DNA from: Cellvibrionales bacterium UBA3090
Lineage (GTDB): Bacteria; Pseudomonadota; Gammaproteobacteria; Pseudomonadales; Porticoccaceae
DNA: 7,234 bases
Assembly (NCBI GenBank): GCA_002367235.1
Contig: DFBC01000123.1
Coordinates: 1 to 7,234 of the forward strand
Direction: 5' to 3'
The notes under the pieces were generated by a model that was not told the origin of the DNA, did not search any database, and saw nothing but the letters and a program-made list of their open reading frames with translations. Shown one piece after another: positions 1-6,552 of this stretch (position 1 is its first letter; each line of letters begins with the position of its first letter). Position numbers and translations under genes: made by a program.

Positions 1-2963
1 CCTGACATGTCACCAATACCAACGACACTCAACTGATCAGATTGGGTATTGAGTCCTTGCTCCCTAAAGTGGCGCTGTACAGAAACCCAGGCTCCTCGGG
101 CGGTAATACCCATTTTCTTATGGTCGTAGCCATGACTCCCACCCGAAGCAAAAGCATCGCCTAACCAATAACCGCGAGAAATCGCAATTTTATTGGCAAA
201 ATCGGAAAAGCTAGCGGTACCTTTATCAGCCGCTACGACCAAATAAGTATCGTCGTAATCTCGGCGCACGACACAGTGTGGCGGCTCAACCTTACCATCG
301 ACAATATTATCGGTAATATCTAACAGGCCCTGTATAAACAATTGATAACAAGCCAGTCCCTCTTGCAGAAATTCCTCACGAGTCGCTTTACGATCAATCT
401 GTTTTGGTACAAAACCACCCTTTGCACCAGTAGGCACAATCACCGCGTTTTTAACCTGTTGAGCCTTAACCAAGCCCAAAATTTCCGTACGATAATCTTC
501 CATGCGATCCGACCAGCGAAGGCCACCTCTAGCCACCTTTCCCGATCGCAAATGAACGCCTTCCATTCTTGGCGAATAGACAAATATCTCATACAGAGGT
601 TTAGGGTCTGGCGCATCGTCAATTTCCAGCGGAGAAATTTTTACCGACAAATAGGGTTTATACTTTTCCTCCGCATCTAGCTGGAAAAAATTTGTTCGCT
701 TAGTCGCATTAATTAACTGAAGATAACTTCTCAGCACTTTGTCTTCGTTAAGGTTGCTGACCAAATCCAGAGCTTCTATCACCTTCTCATTAAGTCGATC
801 GGCACGTCCGTATTCTTGACTACTAAGCCCAACGACTTTCGGATCAAATAAGCAGCGAAAAAGAGCCACTAGATTACGGGTAATCTCCAGGTTCGTGGCT
901 AATGTATCGGCTATAAAATTTTGACTAAAACTACTGCCTAGCTGTTTCATGTACCGTGCGTAGAGCCTCAACATAGCAACAGTTCGCCAGTCTAAACGCG
1001 CACCAACCACTAAATGGTTAAAGCTGTCATTTTCTGTATTTCCATACCAAACGGCTTCGAAGGCATCCTGAAATGTATTACGAACGGCAGAAACGTCTAC
1101 TTCGACATCCAAACCAAACAATAGGGTGAAATCGTGTATCCAGATTTCATCACTATCTGCTGGCGCTATCTGATAAGGATGCTCACCGATGACTCTAAAG
1201 CCCAAATTTTCAAGCATCGGAACCAAACTAGAGAGTTCCAGTTGGGCACCCCGATGAAACACTTTAAAGTGCATCACATTACGTTCAGCATTCTCGGACT
1301 GATAAAAGCTCATGGCTATTTCGTGATCACTGGTGAGTGTTTGAAAGAGCCCGATATCCTGAATGGCAGAACAGTGATCAAAGTGATCCTGATAACTAGC
1401 AGGAAAAGCATTGCGGTAAACACTCGACAGGTGTCGCCCTACCTCGTCACCCCATTGGTCGATAGCCGCAACTCTTAAATCATCACACCAATCACGCGTC
1501 AGCTGAATAATCTTGGTTTCGAGTAGTCGATGATCTACTCCCTTAAAATGCGAAGAATTGACTTTCACCACGTACTGAGTACGAGCTAAAACGGACTCCG
1601 AAAAATAGGTATTAAATTCACACTCACTCGCGTCCAACTCCTGCTTGAGGAGTACCTCAATCTGCTCACGTATAGATGTACGGTAAATATCACGTGGCAT
1701 GTAAACCAGGCAATTGACAAACTTCTCAAAGGGGTCCGTTCTCATAAAGAACTTGACCATTCTGCGCTCGTTAATCTGCCAAATATCCATTAAAACTTTA
1801 TAAAGTTCTTCTACCGTACAATTAAACAATTCGTCCCTTGGATGCACCTCAATTAATTGGCACATTGCCTTGTAATCATGGCTCCCTTTAGGGAATCCAA
1901 CTCGATCGAGAACCTTTAGAACACGCTGACGGATAAGGGGAATCTGAAAAGGACTCATTGTGTACACTCGGGAGGTGTACAACCCCATAAACAGTCTTTC
2001 TCCTATCACCTCACCTTCTTCGTCATACCGCTTGAGCACAATGTAATCAGAATAGGCCTGCCGATGAACTCTGGAACGAAGAGAGGATTTTGTCAGGGCC
2101 ATGGGAGTGCCATTCCGGTGAAACGCGGAAAGACCAGGGCTTAAATCATTTAACACCATTTCCTCAACCTCGGCGGGGTGACAAACAAATATCCCCAGCT
2201 GACGGTTAGGTAAGTATTCCAGTTTTGGTGAGGCATCGACCTTTGCGAGTTTATATTCAGAACATCCAAGGAGAATATAGGCATCATCCCGCATCCATTC
2301 GAGAAACGCGGCCAGTTCACTTGCCTCCTCTGTAGGCAGCCGCCCCTTATTTTCTTTTACCTCATTAATCGCCTCATTTAACCGAGCAACCATAGGTAAA
2401 AAATCATCTGTCACCGCCTCTACGTCACGGAGCACCTCAAGAATACTTTGCTCCATTTCAAGATGCTTTTCCTTCGAACGATGGAAATCCACGCCGATAG
2501 AAATCAGGGCTTCTTTACAGCTATAGGGGTCCTCCACATCGGCAAAGGCACTAACCAATGTACCCTCCTCATCACGGATGACATTGAGAATCGTGCTTTT
2601 AATCGTTTGAATATTAAGGCCGCGACGGTTCAGCTCTATGCGAACAGAATCCACCAAAAAAGGCATATCCCGCTGAATAATAAAAATAGATGTTGTATTA
2701 CAAGCGCTCTTTTCATCCGGCGAGTCAGGATTGAAAATTTTGACCTTGGGGGTATTTAAATCGACCTTCTTTGTGAATGTTAGAAAGTTATCGAGAAACG
2801 CCATGGCAACAGCCATAGGGTCACCCTCGAGTTCTTCTAGCGCGGGGAGGTCAAAGATTTTTTGTGAAAACGAGAGTAAATGCGCAGCCAGTGGCACGGG
2901 GTATCGATCGTTAATCTGCTTTTCGAGTTGCTTGAAAAACTCACCTTCAATCACTGCATCCAT
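1..2963 (-). CDS. gdhB: NAD-specific glutamate dehydrogenase, large (180-kDa class), 3' end outside window
   Basis: This enzyme oxidatively deaminates L-glutamate to 2-oxoglutarate and ammonia with NAD+, in the cytoplasm, and serves glutamate catabolism. I translated it by hand from ATG at 2963; the segments checked stay in one frame with no stop to the left edge, giving 987 codons of a family usually near 1,600 residues. Residues 1 to about 780 are the long N-terminal region with regulatory ACT-like segments in this family; I did not delimit them. The catalytic core starts near 798 with PRMEGVHLR, then ARGGLRWSD (811-819), GLVKAQQVKNAV (Lys833, Lys839), GAKGGF (Lys848) and GDMSG entering the nucleotide-binding part at 984. 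These match the Bac_GDH family, including the lysines expected for glutamate binding and catalysis. A TGA six codons upstream closes the frame; a GTG four codons upstream is an alternative start. The ribosome site is weak (AAGAGTGAG). In Pseudomonas aeruginosa the homologue is allosterically controlled by arginine and citrate; whether that applies here is unknown. The gene is truncated only by the window. Confidence 0.96.
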   Translation of the reverse strand, partial: MDAVIEGEFFKQLEKQINDRYPVPLAAHLLSFSQKIFDLPALEELEGDPMAVAMAFLDNFLTFTKKVDLNTPKVKIFNPDSPDEKSACNTTSIFIIQRDMPFLVDSVRIELNRRGLNIQTIKSTILNVIRDEEGTLVSAFADVEDPYSCKEALISIGVDFHRSKEKHLEMEQSILEVLRDVEAVTDDFLPMVARLNEAINEVKENKGRLPTEEASELAAFLEWMRDDAYILLGCSEYKLAKVDASPKLEYLPNRQLGIFVCHPAEVEEMVLNDLSPGLSAFHRNGTPMALTKSSLRSRVHRQAYSDYIVLKRYDEEGEVIGERLFMGLYTSRVYTMSPFQIPLIRQRVLKVLDRVGFPKGSHDYKAMCQLIEVHPRDELFNCTVEELYKVLMDIWQINERRMVKFFMRTDPFEKFVNCLVYMPRDIYRTSIREQIEVLLKQELDASECEFNTYFSESVLARTQYVVKVNSSHFKGVDHRLLETKIIQLTRDWCDDLRVAAIDQWGDEVGRHLSSVYRNAFPASYQDHFDHCSAIQDIGLFQTLTSDHEIAMSFYQSENAERNVMHFKVFHRGAQLELSSLVPMLENLGFRVIGEHPYQIAPADSDEIWIHDFTLLFGLDVEVDVSAVRNTFQDAFEAVWYGNTENDSFNHLVVGARLDWRTVAMLRLYARYMKQLGSSFSQNFIADTLATNLEITRNLVALFRCLFDPKVVGLSSQEYGRADRLNEKVIEALDLVSNLNEDKVLRSYLQLINATKRTNFFQLDAEEKYKPYLSVKISPLEIDDAPDPKPLYEIFVYSPRMEGVHLRSGKVARGGLRWSDRMEDYRTEILGLVKAQQVKNAVIVPTGAKGGFVPKQIDRKATREEFLQEGLACYQLFIQGLLDITDNIVDGKVEPPHCVVRRDYDDTYLVVAADKGTASFSDFANKIAISRGYWLGDAFASGGSHGYDHKKMGITARGAWVSVQRHFREQGLNTQSDQLSVVGIGDMS

Positions 2964-3004
2964 AGCACTCACTCTTATTCATATTCTTTGCCGATAGACG
3001 TTTG

Positions 3005-3033
3005 ATTATGCGCCATTGTGAAACATAACTGAA
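3005..3033 (-). promoter_or_regulatory. Candidate sigma70 promoter for the glutamate dehydrogenase gene
   Basis: Read on the minus strand, TTCAGT (3033-3028) is a -35 candidate matching three of six consensus bases. It is followed 17 bases later by CATAAT (3010-3005), a -10 matching five of six. Transcription would start near 2998, leaving a leader of about 35 nt before the ATG at 2963. The call rests on base matching only, and the -35 is weak, so an activator may be needed. Confidence 0.3.
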
Positions 3034-3044
3034 CTTCATCCTCT

Positions 3045-3087
3045 ACCTATAGTCTAGGTTACCCTTCAAGTTTCCCACCACTTGGGT
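3045..3087. repeat. Two short inverted repeats between the divergent promoters
   Basis: The first is ACCTA (3045-3049) facing TAGGT (3055-3059) across a 5-nt centre. The second is ACCC-ttc-AAGT (3061-3071) facing ACTTGGGT (3080-3087), an 8-bp pairing interrupted by a 3-nt bulge, and its right arm overlaps the proposed -35 of the MoxR operon. Both lie between the two candidate promoters, where operators often sit. They are short enough to be chance, and no regulator can be named. Confidence 0.25.
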
Positions 3088-3110
3088 TAATGGAGATCAG
3101 ACAGTACAAT
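3082..3110 (+). promoter_or_regulatory. Candidate sigma70 promoter for the moxR operon
   Basis: TTGGGT (3082-3087) and TACAAT (3105-3110) are separated by exactly 17 bases. The -10 matches five of six consensus bases and the -35 three of six. Transcription would begin near 3117, giving an untranslated leader of about 63 nt before the ATG at 3180. No other promoter-like pair of this quality was noticed upstream of the operon, and the gene junctions inside it leave almost no room for internal intergenic promoters. Confidence 0.35.
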
Positions 3111-3179
3111 CCCACGCCAAACACTCCATAAAAATAACCATTCAGCAACCACTTTGCCATAAGAGACGTAGTTCGAAAC

Positions 3180-4139
3180 ATGAGCCAGCAACTAAAAATT
3201 AATGTTTTACGTGATTTTCTTAATCGTCAAATCGTGGGCCAACCACACTTAATTGACCGCCTGATTATTGCTCTACTGGCTGATGGGCACCTTCTGGTTG
3301 AGGGCGCACCGGGCCTGGCAAAGACAAAAGCCATTAAAACCCTTTCTGATGGCATCAGTGGTGATTTCCACCGGATTCAATTTACACCGGATTTGTTGCC
3401 AGCCGATATTACTGGCAGTGATATCTACAGACCCGAAGATGGTAGTTTCAAATTTCAGCCAGGCCCTATCTTTCACAATTTAGTTCTAGCCGATGAAATC
3501 AACCGTGCACCCGCCAAAGTTCAGTCAGCCCTTTTAGAGGCAATGGCCGAACGCCAAGTTAGTGTGGGTCGAAAAACTTATCCACTACCCCAGCTTTTTT
3601 TGGTTATGGCCACTCAGAATCCGATTGAGCAGGAAGGAACCTATCCATTGCCAGAAGCACAAATGGATAGATTCCTAATGCATGTCAATGTTGGCTATCC
3701 CGCGGCGGATGCCGAACGCGAAATTCTGTCGATTGCTCGCAATGAAGCGAGACAAACCACTCCGGAAGAAATTGAAAGGGTGTCAGAGGACGCATTGATG
3801 GAGGCGCGAAAGGAAGTTCTTTCTGTGCATATGGCCGAACCCGTCGAGGAGTATATAGTCCAGCTTATTCTGGCAACCAGAAATCCTTCTCAATATGGCG
3901 AGAAGTTAGAGAGCTGGCTCGATTACGGCGCCAGTCCACGGGCAACAATTTCTCTCGACCGTTGTGCTCGGGCCAATGCATGGCTCAACGCCCGCGATTA
4001 CGTCTCGCCGGATGATGTTAGAGCCGTGGCACACGATGTCTTGAGACACCGATTGATTCTCAGTTTTGAGGCCGAGGCAAATGGCGTCACTCCCGATCAG
4101 GTTATAGACACCCTGCTTAGCACTGTACCGTCTGCCTAA
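3180..4139 (+). CDS. moxR: MoxR-family AAA+ ATPase
   Basis: This is a 319-residue cytoplasmic ATPase, full length for the MoxR family. MoxR proteins are thought to act as ATP-driven chaperones that remodel or load cofactors into client proteins, together with VWA-domain partners encoded next to them. The nucleotide-binding core is intact: Walker A GAPGLAKT (42-49), Walker B LVLADE (101-106) followed by INRAPAKVQSALLEAM, sensor 1 Asn147 in ATQNPIEQEGTYPLPEA, an arginine-finger candidate Arg164 in QMDRF, and sensor 2 in GASPR (250-254). A C-terminal helical lid follows. The ATG at 3180 is chosen because family similarity starts close behind it; the ribosome site is poor, the best candidate being AAGAGA about 13 nt upstream. 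It is the first gene of the operon, and its TAA (4137-4139) ends 3 nt before the next ATG. The client protein cannot be deduced from sequence. Confidence 0.96.
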   Translation: MSQQLKINVLRDFLNRQIVGQPHLIDRLIIALLADGHLLVEGAPGLAKTKAIKTLSDGISGDFHRIQFTPDLLPADITGSDIYRPEDGSFKFQPGPIFHNLVLADEINRAPAKVQSALLEAMAERQVSVGRKTYPLPQLFLVMATQNPIEQEGTYPLPEAQMDRFLMHVNVGYPAADAEREILSIARNEARQTTPEEIERVSEDALMEARKEVLSVHMAEPVEEYIVQLILATRNPSQYGEKLESWLDYGASPRATISLDRCARANAWLNARDYVSPDDVRAVAHDVLRHRLILSFEAEANGVTPDQVIDTLLSTVPSA

Positions 4140-4142
4140 TTG

Positions 4143-5078
4143 ATGACTAATAACGACCTCACAAATCCGGCCATTGCTGATATTTCGACGTTAGTAAAAC
4201 TACGTTTTGGTGTCCGGGATCTAAAATTCTTCCCCAGAATCATGGCGAAGAACCCACTCCTTGGTGGACATCAATCCCGCTTTCGGGGCCGAGGCATGGA
4301 TTTCGAAGAAGTTCGCCAATACCAACCCGGCGATGATATACGAACCATCGACTGGCGTGTAACAGCGCGAACCTTGACACCCCATACAAAGCTATTTAGC
4401 GAAGAGCGAGAACGCCCCGTCCTCATAGTTGCCGATCTACGCCCCACTATGTTTTTTGGTTCAAGGGAGCTTAAGTCCGTCACCGCGTGCCAGGTTGCTG
4501 CAGCACTGGCCTGGGCCGGACTGAACGCCAATGATCGAGTGGGGGGACTGATTTTTGGTGGCGACACACAGTGCGATATTCGGGCTCGGCGAAGCCACCA
4601 CTGCGTCCTACAATTAATTCATAAGCTACGAGACTTCAGTGAACAGCTCATTCAAAACCAAACCAGTCGCTATTCATTGTCAGAAATATTGGAAGACACT
4701 CGCAGGGTCGCAATGCCAGGATCTACACTGTTCCTGATCAGTGACTTCCACGATTTAGACAAACACTGTGAACAACACTTGTTTGAGCTAGCCCGCCACT
4801 GTGACATTAACTTTTGCCATATTCACGACCCACTCGAAGCACAATTACCGCCCCCAGCGAATTATCAGGTAACCAATGGTCTACAACGGTTCAGCTTAAA
4901 TACCCGAGGCCCTGACATTCGCCGAAAATTTGAACAGCAATTCAAAGACCGCCTGGCGCACCTGCGTCAGCTCTCGGTGCAATTGCGTATGGGCTGCCTG
5001 TCATTTGAAACATCGGCACCCATTCTGTCCGTATTGCAGCAAGCCTACGGTAGAAAAAAACCGGGGCGTAGACAATGA
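4143..5078 (+). CDS. DUF58 domain protein with VWA-like fold, MoxR partner
   Basis: This predicted soluble protein has 311 residues from the ATG at 4143. The DUF58 signature is clear at about residues 49-76: GRGMDFEEVRQY, then PGDDIRTIDWRVTART, followed by TKLFSEERERPV. A VWA-like Rossmann core follows, with strand LIVADLRPTM (94-103) and a later strand LFLISDFHD near 196-204. The metal site seems degenerate: the usual DxSxS reads D98-L-R-P-T102, so two expected serines are replaced. DUF58 genes almost always follow moxR, and their products are assumed to work with that ATPase; the biochemical role is unknown. A TTG at 4140, directly after the moxR stop, is an alternative start adding one residue. 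I prefer the ATG. No good Shine-Dalgarno precedes either, so translation probably depends on ribosomes finishing moxR. The 3' end overlaps the next gene in ATGA. Confidence 0.93.
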   Translation: MTNNDLTNPAIADISTLVKLRFGVRDLKFFPRIMAKNPLLGGHQSRFRGRGMDFEEVRQYQPGDDIRTIDWRVTARTLTPHTKLFSEERERPVLIVADLRPTMFFGSRELKSVTACQVAAALAWAGLNANDRVGGLIFGGDTQCDIRARRSHHCVLQLIHKLRDFSEQLIQNQTSRYSLSEILEDTRRVAMPGSTLFLISDFHDLDKHCEQHLFELARHCDINFCHIHDPLEAQLPPPANYQVTNGLQRFSLNTRGPDIRRKFEQQFKDRLAHLRQLSVQLRMGCLSFETSAPILSVLQQAYGRKKPGRRQ

Positions 5079-5569
5079 ATCCCCAAGACCCGTTGTCACA
5101 ATTACGCGATATCCAACTACCAGACCCTATTTCCTGGTGGCCACCGGCACCAGGATGGTGGATGCTGATGATTCTTGTCGTAGCAACCATTTATTTCAGC
5201 ACGAGATGGCTACTGAGATGGCATGCCCATAACTGTTATCGAAAAGAGGCCCTTCGTCATCTCGACCAGCTGCAGTTTCAACATGCACATCAGCCCCTCA
5301 GCCAATGTCGGGAAATTCTGACATTATTACGGAGAACAGCTAAAACGGCCTACCCGCAGTTATCACTCGAAGCTGAGTCGACCCCCAGCATGCTGTCACA
5401 GCTCAACCAATGTTGTGCATCCCCAATTTTTGATGAAGAAATACAGCAACAGCTAGGTAACCTGCCGTACCAGAAAAGTCCCGAGATACCCGACCAGCTT
5501 ATGCAGCAGTTGAACCAATCGGCCCGGCAATGGCTTAAAAAACATCGCAGGAAGCCCCCACAATGCTGA
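5075..5569 (+). CDS. DUF4381 family small membrane protein
   Basis: This protein of 164 residues has one predicted membrane helix. The N-terminus carries the family hallmark: LRDIQLPDPISWWPPAPGWW (10-29). It runs into the hydrophobic segment from about 28 to 47, which is closed by the basic stretch RWLLRWH. The remainder is polar and Gln/His-rich, probably cytoplasmic, and includes ILTLLRRTAKTAYP (81-94), the second recognisable family block. The tryptophan-bearing block that I expect after it (leucine-threonine-glycine, then WL) is not evident here; the corresponding stretch is SLEAESTPSMLSQLNQ. The function is unknown. Its fixed place between DUF58 and the BatA-like gene suggests a role in the same membrane-associated complex. 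It starts in a 4-nt ATGA overlap with the DUF58 gene and ends in a 7-nt overlap, ATGCTGA, with the next one. Confidence 0.88.
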   Translation: MNPQDPLSQLRDIQLPDPISWWPPAPGWWMLMILVVATIYFSTRWLLRWHAHNCYRKEALRHLDQLQFQHAHQPLSQCREILTLLRRTAKTAYPQLSLEAESTPSMLSQLNQCCASPIFDEEIQQQLGNLPYQKSPEIPDQLMQQLNQSARQWLKKHRRKPPQC

Positions 5570-6552
5570 CCTTCGAATGGCCCTGGATCATGCTGTTACT
5601 CCCCTTACCCCTCATCTACCGGCTATGGCGGGGTAAGCTAGATATTGCGGTACCGGCACTCAAATCACCCATCTATTCCGATCTCGCGGCCCAATCTAGC
5701 GATACCAACCGGGGCAATCACTGGCACTGGTTAGTGTTACTGCTATTAACACTCGCCTGGGTTGCCATACTGCTAGCCGCTACCCGCCCCCTGTGGATTG
5801 GCGATCCCGTGACGCTACCCAGCAACGGTAGAGATTTACTGTTGGCCGTTGACATTTCCGGGAGCATGGAACAAACCGACATGGTCGTAAATGGCAATTC
5901 GGTTGACCGGCTGACCACCGTCAAGTATGTCGTTACCGACTTCGTAGAAAGACGCCAAGGCGATCGCTTGGGACTCATTCTGTTCGGTACTCGCCCATAC
6001 CTACAAACGCCCTTGACCTTTGACCGTCGAACCATGAATACGCTGCTTGGTGAAGCCCAAATAGGCTTTGCAGGAGAAAAAACAGCCATTGGTGATGCCA
6101 TAGGGCTCGCCGTTAAACGACTTAAACAGCGACCTGAAAATCACCGGGTTCTAATTTTACTTACCGATGGTGCAAACTCTGCCGGAGAAGTTCAACCTCT
6201 TGAGGCTGCGGAAATAGCCGCCAGCGAAGGCATCAAAATTTACACTATTGGCATTGGTGCCGAAGTGATGTTGCAACGTGGATTTTTTCGCAGCAAACGC
6301 GTCAATCCTTCACGGGATTTGGATGAAACGACACTCACCGCGATTGCCGATAAAACTGGGGGCCAATACTTCAGGGCGAGAAACCCCGAAGAACTGGAGG
6401 CCATTTATCAACAGTTGGATCAGCTGGAGCCTGTCGACCAAGAAGCCGAGACACTACGACCCACAAAGTCGCTGTTTTTCTGGCCTCTAGGTGTGGCGCT
6501 CATATGTAGTCTGCTGCTTGTACCGATCGCTCACCGTAGAGAGCAAAACTGA
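5563..6552 (+). CDS. batA: BatA-like membrane-anchored VWA domain protein
   Basis: This 329-residue protein has the standard BatA layout: two N-terminal membrane helices (about 5-22 and 54-73), a VWA domain facing the periplasm by inference (about 90-285), and a C-terminal helix (about 304-323) followed by a basic tail. The metal-dependent adhesion site is complete: D97-I-S99-G-S101, Thr174 in GEKTAIGDAI, and Asp202 in LLTDG. It should therefore bind a divalent cation and a protein partner. Bat proteins have been linked to aerotolerance, stress survival and virulence in several bacteria, but their mechanism is unsettled. A Shine-Dalgarno AGGAAG (5549-5554) sits 8 nt before the ATG, better than for the genes upstream, so this gene can probably start translation independently. 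It overlaps the preceding gene by 7 nt and the next by 1 nt (TGATG). The symbol is by similarity of architecture. Confidence 0.93.
   Translation: MLTFEWPWIMLLLPLPLIYRLWRGKLDIAVPALKSPIYSDLAAQSSDTNRGNHWHWLVLLLLTLAWVAILLAATRPLWIGDPVTLPSNGRDLLLAVDISGSMEQTDMVVNGNSVDRLTTVKYVVTDFVERRQGDRLGLILFGTRPYLQTPLTFDRRTMNTLLGEAQIGFAGEKTAIGDAIGLAVKRLKQRPENHRVLILLTDGANSAGEVQPLEAAEIAASEGIKIYTIGIGAEVMLQRGFFRSKRVNPSRDLDETTLTAIADKTGGQYFRARNPEELEAIYQQLDQLEPVDQEAETLRPTKSLFFWPLGVALICSLLLVPIAHRREQN

Noticed and set aside
342..680. Plus-strand open frame of 112 codons
   Set aside because: It lies antisense to the conserved catalytic core of glutamate dehydrogenase and its translation has no recognisable domain; it is a shadow of that gene.
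1134..1478. Plus-strand open frame of 114 codons
   Set aside because: Antisense to the glutamate dehydrogenase gene, with no ribosome site or family resemblance.
2448..2997. Two overlapping plus-strand open frames near the 5' end of the glutamate dehydrogenase gene
   Set aside because: They overlap each other and lie opposite a well-supported coding sequence; low-complexity serine-rich translation is typical of antisense reading.
3048..3053. TATAGT as a plus-strand -10 element
   Set aside because: No acceptable -35 lies 16-18 bases upstream (the hexamer there is ATAACT), and it is 127 nt from the moxR start; the 3082-3110 pair is better.
4271..4567. Minus-strand open frame of 98 codons opposite the DUF58 gene
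   Set aside because: It sits opposite the most conserved DUF58 motif, and its arginine/serine/proline-rich translation resembles no protein.
5718..6101. Minus-strand open frame of 127 codons opposite the BatA-like gene
   Set aside because: It is opposite the intact VWA metal site; codon constraints on the plus strand explain it.
3180..6552. Magnesium or cobalt chelatase subunits
   Set aside because: Chelatases also pair an AAA+ protein with a VWA protein, but the MoxR signature, the DUF58 gene and the membrane-anchored VWA architecture fit the MoxR/Bat family, and no tetrapyrrole genes are present.
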